Shown here one piece after another: positions 1 through 8,757 of a DNA stretch of 64,000 nucleotides (positions within the stretch are counted from its first letter, which is position 1; every line of letters starts with the position of its first letter). A program made the position numbers and the translations under genes. The notes below the pieces were generated by a model. The model was not told the origin of the DNA. It saw only the letters and a program-made list of their open reading frames with translations, and ran no database searches. This stretch comes from Pseudomonas sp. Irchel 3E13 (GTDB lineage: Bacteria; Pseudomonadota; Gammaproteobacteria; Pseudomonadales; Pseudomonadaceae): the NCBI RefSeq assembly GCF_900187455.1, contig NZ_FYDX01000014.1, positions 1-64,000 of the forward strand, written 5' to 3'.

Positions 1-1714
1 CCGTCAGGTTGCTGTTCAGCGCCACGGCGTTGTTCAGCATCACCGACTGGGTGGCGCCCAGGCTGGATGCGCCGGACACGGTCAGCGCGCCGCCACCCAG
101 TGACGCATTGTTGCCGACCAGCAGGGTACCGCCGCCGAGCGTGGTGCCGCCGCCGTAGGTGCTGGCGTTGGACAGCACCAGGGTGCCGGCGCCATCTTTG
201 TTGAGCACGGAACTGGCGTTGCCCTGCAGCGCCCCACTCAGGGTCAGGTTGCCGGTGCCACCAAAATTCACGGTGCCGGTGAGGTTGATGATATTGCTCA
301 GGGTCGCGGTGGCGCCGGAGTCGATCCGGGTGCCGGTTGCGGCGTTGACGGCGCCGGTGCCCAGGGCCTGGCTGCTGCCGATGACGAGCGAACCGGCGTT
401 GAGGGCGGTGCCACCGCTGTAGGTATTGGTGCCGTCCAGGCGCAGGACACCCGTGCCGGTCTTGGTCAGGGGGGAGGTGCCGTCGCCCGAGATCACCCCG
501 CTGAGGGTGATGTTATTGCTGCCGCTCACCGTCAGACCGTTGATGCCAGAGAGGGCGTTCACTTCCAGGTTGATGTCATTGGCCAGGATCAGCGTGGAGG
601 CCGCGAAGGACGAGAGCGTCGCGCCGTTGGCGTTGACGATGCCGGTACCAAACACCCCGCTGTTGTTCACCCACAGCGCCCCTCCGCTCAGTCTGGTACT
701 GGTGGTGGCGCCGGTCAGCAACGCGCCGCTCACGGTCCAGCTACCGCTTTGCACCAACAGGTTGCTGAAGTTGAGGAAGTTCGCCGCAAAGATGGTGCCG
801 CTGCCCCCGCTTCCAGAGCCACCACCGATAGCGTTCTGCAGCGCCAGGGTGTTGGAGCCGCCGGCACCGCCATCGACGATTCCGGGGGCGAGGAACACCA
901 GGTTCGGGTTAGAAGCGACGGTCACGCTACTGGCGCCGGACACACCCGATGCCTGCACTCCCGAGCCGGTGATCGCGTTGAAACGGTTGTTACCGCCCCC
1001 GGCCCCCATGGACAGGCTGCCCCCCAATGAGCCGCTGTTAGTGAAGGTGTTGCCCTCGGCCGAGGCCTGGAAAGCAATCCGGCCATAAGCCGTGTTGGTG
1101 TTGAACATCTCGACCTGGGCACCGCCGTAGACCGCCACGGTCGGCATGTTGGCCACTTCCAGCGTCCCCCCGACGATCACGTTGGTGAAAATGGTGCCGT
1201 GGTTGACGATGGTCACCCTGCCGCCAGCACCAGCCTCCACATCCAGGGCCATGCCCTTGAGGTCGACGATGGAGGCGCCAGGGTTGGCACCGGTGCCGGA
1301 AATCGAGCCGGTGGGGTTATTGGAGATGGTGATGTTCTGCGTGCTGCTGTTGCCGACTTTCAGACCGGTGGTCGGCAGGCTCTGTTGCCCGCTGTAGGAC
1401 GGGTAGATCTGGCCGCTGTTGACGATGATGTTATTGCTGCCGGTGAGCTGGAGCACCGGGTCGCCGCTACCGTCGGAACTGACAATGGCGCTGCCGATGA
1501 CGTTGACCGTCAGGTTGCTGGCAGAACTGGCGAAGTTCTGCTGGTCCGTCCCGGCACAGGTCAACGTGACGCCATCGGTGGGCACGCCCGGCGTGCAGGC
1601 GGCGAGCACGTCCGCACTGCTGAGGCTGGCCAGCAGCCCCAGAGCCGCCAGGCTGATGGATAACGACAAGGGACTACGGCGCACACGAATGGCTGGGGCT
1701 GATCGACTGTCCAC
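1..1714 (-). CDS. Autotransporter-like secreted protein, N-terminal part (runs off left edge)
   Basis: The reverse strand is open from a GTG at 1714 (preceded by CAGGAG seven bases upstream) to the window edge, about 571 codons, with no frame break. The start encodes a long signal peptide: a basic N-terminus, a hydrophobic run rich in Leu/Ala/Ser, and an Ala-Ala cleavage region around residue 40. The mature part is Gly/Ser/Thr/Asn-rich with beta-helix character. Two passenger-associated repeats (PATR type, pattern GTLVLSN-TYGGGTTLGGGTLLVGN) are visible around 80-200 and 360-480. The C-terminal beta-barrel that would prove type V secretion is outside the window. It could instead be a filamentous two-partner adhesin, but PATR repeats favour a classical autotransporter. 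Confidence 0.8.
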   Translation of the reverse strand, partial: MDSRSAPAIRVRRSPLSLSISLAALGLLASLSSADVLAACTPGVPTDGVTLTCAGTDQQNFASSASNLTVNVIGSAIVSSDGSGDPVLQLTGSNNIIVNSGQIYPSYSGQQSLPTTGLKVGNSSTQNITISNNPTGSISGTGANPGASIVDLKGMALDVEAGAGGRVTIVNHGTIFTNVIVGGTLEVANMPTVAVYGGAQVEMFNTNTAYGRIAFQASAEGNTFTNSGSLGGSLSMGAGGGNNRFNAITGSGVQASGVSGASSVTVASNPNLVFLAPGIVDGGAGGSNTLALQNAIGGGSGSGGSGTIFAANFLNFSNLLVQSGSWTVSGALLTGATTSTRLSGGALWVNNSGVFGTGIVNANGATLSSFAASTLILANDINLEVNALSGINGLTVSGSNNITLSGVISGDGTSPLTKTGTGVLRLDGTNTYSGGTALNAGSLVIGSSQALGTGAVNAATGTRIDSGATATLSNIINLTGTVNFGGTGNLTLSGALQGNASSVLNKDGAGTLVLSNASTYGGGTTLGGGTLLVGNNASLGGGALTVSGASSLGATQSVMLNNAVALNSNLT

Positions 1715-1863
1715 ACAAAACTCCTGATGTGGATCAGGCGATTCATCCTCGAGAACGCAGGCGTCGACGAAATAGGCGCGACTTACTGCGGCTATTCAAT
1801 CGAATGGCCTGACCTTGGCAATGTAAAAATCCGGATGGGGGTGTTTTACAGCAAAAAGCCATC

Positions 1864-1891
1864 ATTTAGGTAGGAAAAATCTTACCTAAAT
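1864..1891. promoter_or_regulatory. Perfect 9-bp inverted repeat, candidate operator upstream of the autotransporter gene
   Basis: ATTTAGGTA (1864-1872) and TACCTAAAT (1883-1891) are perfect inverted copies separated by 10 bases. The core GTAGG-N6-CTTAC differs by one base in its inner five-base arms from the GacA-type box TGTAAG-N6-CTTACA. It lies about 150-180 bases upstream of the GTG start at 1714. No other gene begins in the 253-base gap 1715-1967. Binding protein unknown. Confidence 0.45.
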
Positions 1892-1967
1892 AACTTTGCG
1901 CACTTACCAGCACATTCGCCGCAGATAGCCATGCATTACCCCGTAATGCCCTTGGTTGCGGGCTCAT

Positions 1968-2327
1968 TCACGCCGCGCTCGAACCCATGTCATAAGGCTG
2001 CAACGGCGGCAGGCCATAGGCGGCGCGAGCATCGTCGCAGCTCGGGTTGTGCTCGCCGTTTTCCCACGACGCCTCGAACTCCCGGCAGGTGCTGGAACGC
2101 TGCGCGTACATGCCGCAGCTCACCCCCTTGCCCACCTCCCCCGTCAGGGAAATGCAGCGCACCGGCCTGGCGTCGGTGCCGATCATCGCCACCCGGCTGG
2201 GGCTGATCTGCACCACCACATCATCTGGCACGCAACCACCCGCCGAGGCGCACTCACCCCAGAAAAAAGACACACGAAAATGCGCGCAGCAGGCGCCACA
2301 ACTCATACAAGGACTGGTCTTGGACAT
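1968..2327 (-). CDS. YkgJ-type cysteine-cluster protein
   Basis: A 119-residue protein with the N-terminal motif CMSCGACC (Cys7, 10, 13, 14) and further cysteines downstream, as in the YkgJ/UPF0153 family of putative zinc or iron-sulfur chelating proteins. The open frame extends upstream to 2462, but the family motif sits close to the N-terminus, so the ATG at 2327 is preferred. No good Shine-Dalgarno is seen before it, so the start is less certain than the frame. The biochemical role of the family is unknown. It lies downstream of alaC but is separated from it by a terminator. Confidence 0.8.
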   Translation of the reverse strand: MSKTSPCMSCGACCAHFRVSFFWGECASAGGCVPDDVVVQISPSRVAMIGTDARPVRCISLTGEVGKGVSCGMYAQRSSTCREFEASWENGEHNPSCDDARAAYGLPPLQPYDMGSSAA

Positions 2328-2445
2328 GATAGGAGGGGGGGAAGAATTGTCGTTATTGGGGAGGATCCCGGCGACCATTCTATGCAACGGCAAGCGCTTG
2401 AGAAGGGGGGCAAAAAAAGAAAAACCGGCAGCCGACCGGCGGAAA

Positions 2446-2486
2446 TGAAAACGCCCCGCCAACGCCTTGCGGCATCAGCGGGGCGT
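2446..2486 (-). terminator. Rho-independent terminator of alaC
   Basis: Reading the reverse strand, the 9-bp stem ACGCCCCGC/GCGGGGCGT (2478-2486 with 2451-2459) is followed by TTTT, just after the alaC stop at 2498. Confidence 0.8.
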
Positions 2487-2497
2487 CGCTCGATCAA

Positions 2498-3730
2498 CTA
2501 GCCGCGCACGGGTTTGCCGGCCTTCGGCGGCTCGATGCCATCAGCACGGAACATCTGGCGGATACCGCGAACCGCCTGGCGGATGCGGTCCTGGTTCTCG
2601 ATCAGGGCGAACCGCACATGGTCGTCACCGTAATCACCAAAGCCGATGCCCGGCGATACGCAGACCTTGGCCTCGGCCAGCAGCTTCTTGGAGAACTCCA
2701 GCGAACCCAGGTGGGCGTATTGCTCCGGGATCTTCGCCCAGACGTACATCGACGCCTTGGGGTTCTCGACCATCCAGCCCATCTCGTGCAAGCCCTTGAC
2801 CAGTACGTTGCGGCGCTGGCGGTATTGCTCGGCGATGTCGAGCACCGGCTGCTGGTCACCTTCCAGTGCCGCGATGGCCGCGACCTGCAGCGGCGTGAAG
2901 GTGCCGTAGTCGTGGTAGCTCTTGATCCGCGCCAGGGCGCTGACCAGTTCCGGGTTACCGACCATGAAGCCGATCCGCCAGCCAGCCATGTTGTAGCTCT
3001 TGGACAGGGTGAAGAACTCCACCGCGATGTCCTTGGCGCCCGGCACCTGCATGATCGACGGGGCTTTCCAGCCGTCGTAGACGATGTCGGCGTAGGCCAG
3101 GTCGTGGATCACCAGCACGTCGTACTGTTTGGCCAGGGCCACGACGCGCTCGAAGAAGTCCAGCTCGACGCACTGCGCGGTCGGGTTCGACGGGAAGCCG
3201 AGGATCATCATCTTCGGCTTTGGGATCGACTCGCGAATGGCACGTTCCAGCTCATTGAAGAAGTCCACGCCCGGCACCAGCGGCACCGAACGCACCTGGG
3301 CGCCGGCGATTACTGCGCCATAGATGTGGATCGGATAGCTGGGGTTGGGCACCAGGACGGTGTCGCCATGATCCAGGGTTGCCAGCATCAGGTGTGCCAG
3401 GCCTTCCTTGGAACCGATGGTGACGATGGCTTCGCTTTCCGGGTCGATCTCGACCTCGTAACGGTCCTTGTACCAGCGCGAAATGGCGCGGCGCAGGCGC
3501 GGAATGCCGCGAGAGGTGGAGTAGCCGTGGGTGTCTTCGCGCTGGGCGACCTGCACCAGTTTCTCGACGATGTGCGGCGGCGTAGCCCCGTCGGGGTTGC
3601 CCATGCTCAGGTCGATGATGTCCTCGCCACGACGGCGCGCAGCCATCTTGAGTTCGGCGGTGATGTTGAAGACGTAGGGGGGGAGACGATCAATGCGCGC
3701 AAAGCGGCGCGGCGAACCTTGGTCGGCCAT
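2498..3730 (-). CDS. alaC: Alanine aminotransferase (AlaC-type, PLP fold type I)
   Basis: A 410-residue class I/II aminotransferase. The start at 3730 follows a GAGGAA ribosome site; the longer frame to 3862 lacks one and would add 44 unsupported residues. Visible marks are the SNPT substrate motif (about 181-184), the D-L-A-Y-A-D segment near 210 and the Schiff-base lysine in LSKSYNMAGW (Lys244). AlaC enzymes make alanine from pyruvate and glutamate in the cytoplasm. In some Pseudomonas genomes the ortholog is annotated as a homoserine-pathway aminotransferase, so substrate is by family only. It is monocistronic, bounded by terminators on both sides. Confidence 0.88.
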   Translation of the reverse strand: MADQGSPRRFARIDRLPPYVFNITAELKMAARRRGEDIIDLSMGNPDGATPPHIVEKLVQVAQREDTHGYSTSRGIPRLRRAISRWYKDRYEVEIDPESEAIVTIGSKEGLAHLMLATLDHGDTVLVPNPSYPIHIYGAVIAGAQVRSVPLVPGVDFFNELERAIRESIPKPKMMILGFPSNPTAQCVELDFFERVVALAKQYDVLVIHDLAYADIVYDGWKAPSIMQVPGAKDIAVEFFTLSKSYNMAGWRIGFMVGNPELVSALARIKSYHDYGTFTPLQVAAIAALEGDQQPVLDIAEQYRQRRNVLVKGLHEMGWMVENPKASMYVWAKIPEQYAHLGSLEFSKKLLAEAKVCVSPGIGFGDYGDDHVRFALIENQDRIRQAVRGIRQMFRADGIEPPKAGKPVRG

Positions 3731-3860
3731 GACTTCCTCGAAGACGTAAGCGCCCGGAACCGTCCGAGCGACGTTGGCCACTGCGGTGGCCGATCTGGAA
3801 GATAGTGGCTGACGGGGAAGGCTGTAAAGATTTATTTCTGTGGCCAGGCTCCAAGGCCAC

Positions 3861-3897
3861 AAACAAAAACGCCCCGAACCTTTCGGTCCGGGGCGTT
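3861..3897 (-). terminator. Rho-independent terminator of the cyo operon
   Basis: On the reverse strand the stem AACGCCCCG/CGGGGCGTT (3889-3897 with 3868-3876) runs into TTTTTG, 20 bases after the cyoE stop. Confidence 0.85.
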
Positions 3898-3916
3898 CTC
3901 GTCAAACCTCTCGCAC

Positions 3917-4804
3917 TCAGTGCGCGTAGGTCAGCAACAGCTCGGCGGGCACCTTGGTGTCCAGCGACATCATCACGCTCAGGGCGGTGATGGTGAAGAT
4001 GGAGAACACGAACAACTTGCGTGCCCACAGACGATCATCCTTGGCCTTGTAACCGGTCCAGGCCATGTACAACCAGTACATGCCCATGGCCGCGGCCACC
4101 GCCAGATAGCTCATGCCGGCGTAGCCACCAAAGGTCAGCATCAGGGTCGCCGCAAGGAAGGCCACGATGTACCAGAGGATGTGCTTCTTGGCCACCAGGA
4201 TGCCGCGCTTGACCGGCAGAACCGGAATCGAAGCAGCCAGGTAGTCGTTGAAGCGGAAGATCGCGATCGCGTAGGAGTGCGGCATCTGCCACAGGCTGAA
4301 CATCACCAGCAGGGTCAATGCAGCCAGGTCGAAGGTACCGCTCACGGCGCAATAGCCGATCACCGGAGGCATGGCACCGGACAGGCTGCCAACCAGGGTG
4401 CCGTGCACCGATTTACGCTTCAGGTACAGGCTGTAGAAACCCACGTAGATGATGAAGCCAATCAGGCCGAACAGCGCCGCCAGCGCATTGGCCTGCACAT
4501 ACAGCAGGCCGAGGCCGGCCACCCCGAGCAGGGTGGCGTAGACCAATGCAACTTTCGACGAAATCAGCCCCTGAACCATCGCACGGTTCTTGGTGCGCTC
4601 CATCTTGATATCGATGTCGCGGTCGATCCAGTTGTTGAAAACACAACCGGATGCGACGACCAGCGAAGTGCCAATCACCGTGGCGAGGAACAGCATGAAG
4701 TCGACATGCCCTTGTGCAGCGAGGAAGAATCCGCCCGCTACCGACAACACGTTACCGAAAATGATTCCCGGTTTGGTGATCTGGATAAAGTGCTTGAGGG
4801 ACAT
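3917..4804 (-). CDS. cyoE: Protoheme IX farnesyltransferase (heme O synthase)
   Basis: A 295-residue UbiA-family membrane prenyltransferase that adds a farnesyl group to heme b to give the heme O used by the bo3 oxidase. The allylic-diphosphate motif NNWIDRDID lies near residue 60, and seven to nine hydrophobic segments follow. It is the last gene of the operon, 11 bases after cyoD, and is followed by a clear terminator. Confidence 0.95.
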   Translation of the reverse strand: MSLKHFIQITKPGIIFGNVLSVAGGFFLAAQGHVDFMLFLATVIGTSLVVASGCVFNNWIDRDIDIKMERTKNRAMVQGLISSKVALVYATLLGVAGLGLLYVQANALAALFGLIGFIIYVGFYSLYLKRKSVHGTLVGSLSGAMPPVIGYCAVSGTFDLAALTLLVMFSLWQMPHSYAIAIFRFNDYLAASIPVLPVKRGILVAKKHILWYIVAFLAATLMLTFGGYAGMSYLAVAAAMGMYWLYMAWTGYKAKDDRLWARKLFVFSIFTITALSVMMSLDTKVPAELLLTYAH

Positions 4805-4815
4805 GCCGCCTTACC

Positions 4816-5157
4816 TCACTTCGCCATCATGCTTGAGTGGATGCTGAACATGATCCACAGCGACAGGCCGACCAACAGCGCGATGACCAGCGCCGTGAAC
4901 AGGAACGACGTGACGCTGGAGCGTGCTGCTTGCGAGCCATCCAGGTGCAGGAAGTAGTACAGGTGCACCACGATCTGGATCACTGCGAACGCAACGATGA
5001 TCAGCAGGGTCATGTCTTTCGGCAGGGTTGGGTACATCACCAGGCCGAATGGAATGACCGTCAGGATCACCGACAGGATGAAGCCGATGGCGTAGGACTT
5101 GACGCTGCCGTGGTTGGCTTCGTCGTGGCCGTGGCTGCTGTTGTGTGCGTTAGCCAT
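4816..5157 (-). CDS. cyoD: Cytochrome bo3 ubiquinol oxidase subunit IV
   Basis: A 113-residue protein with three transmembrane segments and a His-rich polar N-terminus, the usual size and shape of CyoD, an assembly and stability subunit of the oxidase. The start codon abuts the stop of cyoC with no gap, indicating translation within the cyo operon. Confidence 0.95.
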   Translation of the reverse strand: MANAHNSSHGHDEANHGSVKSYAIGFILSVILTVIPFGLVMYPTLPKDMTLLIIVAFAVIQIVVHLYYFLHLDGSQAARSSVTSFLFTALVIALLVGLSLWIMFSIHSSMMAK

Positions 5158-5781
5158 TTACAGAACTCCCATCAGGTACACGACGGTGAACACGCAGATC
5201 CAGACCACGTCCAGGAAGTGCCAGAACAGGCTCAGGCAGCTCATGCGGGTCTTGCTGGTGTTGGTGATGCCGTGCTTGTTGATCTGGTACATCAGGATTG
5301 CCATCCAGATCAGACCGGCGGTCACGTGCAGACCGTGGGTACCGACCAGGGCGAAGAAGCCCGACAGGAAGCCGCTGCGCGATGGGCCGAAGCCTTCGCT
5401 GATCAGCAGATGGAACTCGTTGATTTCCATGCCGATGAAGCCGGCGCCCAGCAGCCAGGTAACGGCCAGCCAGCCCAGTACGCCGCTCTTGTTGCCTTTG
5501 TACATCTGCAGCATCGCGAAGCCGAAGGTGATACTGGAGAACAGCAGCAGCGCCGTCTCACCCAGTACGTAGTTCAGTTCGAAGATGTCATGACCCGACG
5601 GGCCGCCGGCAAAGTTGCCGGACAGCACCGCGTAGGTAGCGAAGATCGACGCAAACAGGATGCAGTCGGTCATCAGGTACAGCCAGAAACCGAATACGGT
5701 CATCTGGCCTGAGTCATGGTGGTGATCGTCGTGCCCATGGTCGTGACCATGAGCACCTGCGTTGATTACTTGACTGGACAT
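5158..5781 (-). CDS. cyoC: Cytochrome bo3 ubiquinol oxidase subunit III
   Basis: A 207-residue heme-copper oxidase subunit III with five hydrophobic helices and the conserved HGLHVTAGLIW segment. The N-terminus carries an unusual His/Asp/Gly-rich stretch (residues about 10-24). It begins three bases after cyoB, so the two are translationally linked. Confidence 0.96.
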   Translation of the reverse strand: MSSQVINAGAHGHDHGHDDHHHDSGQMTVFGFWLYLMTDCILFASIFATYAVLSGNFAGGPSGHDIFELNYVLGETALLLFSSITFGFAMLQMYKGNKSGVLGWLAVTWLLGAGFIGMEINEFHLLISEGFGPSRSGFLSGFFALVGTHGLHVTAGLIWMAILMYQINKHGITNTSKTRMSCLSLFWHFLDVVWICVFTVVYLMGVL

Positions 5782-5784
5782 TGA

Positions 5785-7803
5785 TTAAACCCGCTCGAAC
5801 GATTCAACACGTGCGCCAGCAGGCGCGCCGGTGGCCAGACCCAGGGTCTTCATGCGCTCACCTTCGATGCGCGCCACTTCCTCGGCAGGAACCATGTAGC
5901 CCTGGTCGTCACGCGCTGCGTGGCGAACGAAGACTGCGACGGTGGCGAACAGGCTCACACCCACCAGCCACCAGATGTGCCAGATGAAGGCGAAACCGAA
6001 GATGGTCAGGAACAGGCCCATGAACACACCGGTAGAGGTGTTGTTCGGCATGTGGATCGCTTCGTACTTGGCCGGGACCTTGTACGCAACACCGGCTTCC
6101 TTGGCTTCGTGCCAGGCGTCCAGGCCCACTTTCTCAGGCATGGTGGCGAAGTTGTAGAACGGTGGTGGCGACGAAGTCGACCATTCCAGGGTACGGCCGC
6201 CCCATGGGTCGCCGGTCACGTCCAGGTTTTCGTTGCGATCGCGGATCGACACGTACAGCTGGATCAGCTGGCAAGCGATACCGAACAGGATCAGCACGGC
6301 GCCGACCACGGCAACGTACAGGTACGGTTCCCAGGCAGGGTTGTCCGAGCTGTTCAGACGACGGGTCATACCCATGAAGCCCAGTGCGTACAGCGGCATG
6401 AAGGCCACGTAGAAACCGGAGATCCAGAACCAGAAGGCAGCTTTGCCCCACTTCTCGTTCAGGGTGAAACCGAAGGCTTTCGGGAACCAGAAGGCGAAGC
6501 CGGCGATGTAGCCGAACACCGCACCACCGATGATCACGTTGTGGAAGTGAGCGATCACGAACAGGCTGTTGTGCAGCACGAAGTCAGCGCCCGGTACCGC
6601 CAGCAGAACGCCGGTCATGCCACCGATGGAGAAGGTGACCATGAAGCCGAGGGTCCACAGAACCGGCGCGGTGAAGCGCAGACGGCCCTGGTAGATCGTG
6701 AACAGCCAGTTGAACAGTTTTACCCCGGTCGGGATCGAAATCAGCATCGTTGCCAGACCGAAGAAGGTGTTGACGCTCGCGCCAGAACCCATGGTGAAGA
6801 AGTGGTGCAGCCATACCGCAAAGCCGAGTACCGCGATCGCGCCCGATGCATAGATCATCGAGTGGTGACCAAACAGGCGTTTGCCGGTGAAGGTCGAGGT
6901 GACTTCCGAGAACACACCGAAGGCCGGCAGGATCAGGATGTAAACCTCAGGGTGACCCCAGGCCCAGAACAGGTTGACGTACATCATCGGATTCCCACCA
7001 AGCTCGTTGGTGAAAATGTGGAAGTCCAGATAACGGTCAACCGTCAGCAGAGCCAGTGCAGCAGTCAGGATCGGGAACGAAGCGACGATCAGAACGTTGG
7101 CCCAGGTGCAGGTCCAGGTGAAGATCGGCATGTCCATCAGCTTCATGCCAGGCGCGCGCATTTTCAGCACGGTTGCCAGGAAGTTCACGCCGGTAAGCGT
7201 TGTACCCAGACCCGATAGCTGTAGCGCCCAGATGTAGTAGTCAACCCCGACACCAGGGCTGTACTGGATTCCCGCAAGCGGCGGATAGGCTACCCAACCG
7301 GTCTTGGCGAACTCGCCGACGCCCAGGGAGATGTTGACCAGCGCAACGCCGGACACCAGCAGCCAGAAGCTCAGGGAGTTGAGGAACGGGAAGGCAACGT
7401 CACGTGCACCGATCTGCAGAGGAACCGCGAGGTTCATCAGGCCGGTGAAGAATGGCATCGCCATGAAGATGATCATGATCACACCGTGAGCGGTGAAGAT
7501 CTGGTCATAGTGCTCTGGAGGCAGGTAGCCCTCAGCGCCGCCGGTAGCCGCAGCAAGCTGGGTACGCATCATGATGGCGTCGGCGAAGCCGCGGATCAGC
7601 ATGAGCATCGCGACGATGATGTACATCACGCCGATCTTCTTGTGGTCGACCGAGGTCAGCCACTCGGTCCACAAGTAGGTCCACTTCTTGTAGTAGGTGA
7701 TTAGCGCGAACAACGCGATACCGCCGAGCGCAATCATGGCGAGCGTCACCATGACTATCGGCTCGTGGTACGGGACCGCGTCCAGACTTAATTTACCGAA
7801 CAT
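5785..7803 (-). CDS. cyoB: Cytochrome bo3 ubiquinol oxidase subunit I
   Basis: The 672-residue catalytic subunit, with about 15 hydrophobic segments. It holds the low-spin heme, the high-spin heme o and CuB. The His-Tyr crosslink motif WGHPEVY and the heme-ligand region HFHNVIIGG are both intact. It oxidises ubiquinol, reduces oxygen to water and pumps protons. It begins three bases after cyoA. Confidence 0.97.
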   Translation of the reverse strand: MFGKLSLDAVPYHEPIVMVTLAMIALGGIALFALITYYKKWTYLWTEWLTSVDHKKIGVMYIIVAMLMLIRGFADAIMMRTQLAAATGGAEGYLPPEHYDQIFTAHGVIMIIFMAMPFFTGLMNLAVPLQIGARDVAFPFLNSLSFWLLVSGVALVNISLGVGEFAKTGWVAYPPLAGIQYSPGVGVDYYIWALQLSGLGTTLTGVNFLATVLKMRAPGMKLMDMPIFTWTCTWANVLIVASFPILTAALALLTVDRYLDFHIFTNELGGNPMMYVNLFWAWGHPEVYILILPAFGVFSEVTSTFTGKRLFGHHSMIYASGAIAVLGFAVWLHHFFTMGSGASVNTFFGLATMLISIPTGVKLFNWLFTIYQGRLRFTAPVLWTLGFMVTFSIGGMTGVLLAVPGADFVLHNSLFVIAHFHNVIIGGAVFGYIAGFAFWFPKAFGFTLNEKWGKAAFWFWISGFYVAFMPLYALGFMGMTRRLNSSDNPAWEPYLYVAVVGAVLILFGIACQLIQLYVSIRDRNENLDVTGDPWGGRTLEWSTSSPPPFYNFATMPEKVGLDAWHEAKEAGVAYKVPAKYEAIHMPNNTSTGVFMGLFLTIFGFAFIWHIWWLVGVSLFATVAVFVRHAARDDQGYMVPAEEVARIEGERMKTLGLATGAPAGARVESFERV

Positions 7804-7806
7804 CTC

Positions 7807-8757
7807 TTACTCCTCTGCCCCAGCAGCTGAATGCATACTCACGTCCATACCCTCGGTAGCGGCCGCTGCCTGCTTGTGCTCGGCCTTCTCGTGTACTACC
7901 GGCTTGCCGCGGTTCATGCCTTCGTACTTGTCGACGATGGTCTGGAACTGCTCGGCCGGTGCCACGCTGTACAGCGCTACCGGGTTGTTTTCGCTAGCTT
8001 TGGCCAAGGACTCGTATTCAGCCTTGTCCAGCTGTTTTGGCGATTGCTTGACTTCGTTCACCCATGCCTCGAAATCGGCCTGGGAGGTGGCGACTGCCTT
8101 GAATTTCATACCGGTGAAGCCGGCACCGCTGTAGTTCGCCGAGATACCGTCGAACACACCGTTTTCGTTGGCGATCAAGTGCAGCTTGGTGGTCATGCCG
8201 GCCATCGCGTAGATCTGGCCGCCCAGGCCCGGGATGAAGAACGAGTTCATCACCGAATCAGAGGTCACGCGGAAGTTGACCGGGGTGTTGGCCGGGAAGA
8301 CGATCTTGTTGACCGTGGCAATGCCTTGTTCCGGGTAGATGAACAGCCATTTCCAGTCCAGGGCGACCACATCGATCTGCACCGGCTTCACGTCGGAAAC
8401 CAGCGGACGATACGGGTCCAGCTCATGGGTGGTCTTGTAGGTCACGACGCCCAGGGCGACGATGATCAGTACCGGGATGGTCCAGATAGCGACTTCGATC
8501 TTGGTCGAGTGCGACCAGTCCGGAGTGTATTTGGCAGCCTTGTTCGAGGCGCGATACTTCCAGGCGAAGGCCAGGGTCATGAAAATGACCGGGACCACCA
8601 CCAGCAGCATCAGGCCGAAGGCGATGAGGATAAGGTTCTTTTGCTCAATGCCAACCTGACCCTTCGGGTCGAGCAGGGTCCAGTTGCACCCACTGAGTAA
8701 AAGCATGCCTAAAAAGGGCAGAATGCCAAACAGTCTGGGGTAACGCTTTTTACTCAT
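7807..8757 (-). CDS. cyoA: Cytochrome bo3 ubiquinol oxidase subunit II (lipoprotein)
   Basis: A 316-residue protein with a lipobox LLSGC (Cys24), two transmembrane helices and a periplasmic cupredoxin domain. The CuA cysteines of cytochrome c oxidases are absent (PGLGGQIYAMAGM instead), as expected for a quinol oxidase. The C-terminal tail is rich in Glu, Ala and His. AGAGG precedes the ATG. It is the first gene of cyoABCDE; the promoter must lie in the 558-base gap upstream. Confidence 0.96.
   Translation of the reverse strand: MSKKRYPRLFGILPFLGMLLLSGCNWTLLDPKGQVGIEQKNLILIAFGLMLLVVVPVIFMTLAFAWKYRASNKAAKYTPDWSHSTKIEVAIWTIPVLIIVALGVVTYKTTHELDPYRPLVSDVKPVQIDVVALDWKWLFIYPEQGIATVNKIVFPANTPVNFRVTSDSVMNSFFIPGLGGQIYAMAGMTTKLHLIANENGVFDGISANYSGAGFTGMKFKAVATSQADFEAWVNEVKQSPKQLDKAEYESLAKASENNPVALYSVAPAEQFQTIVDKYEGMNRGKPVVHEKAEHKQAAAATEGMDVSMHSAAGAEE

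Noticed and set aside
159..1727. Several forward-strand open frames over the left edge
   Set aside because: They are antisense shadows of the GTG-started autotransporter frame, which has a signal peptide, ribosome site and passenger repeats.
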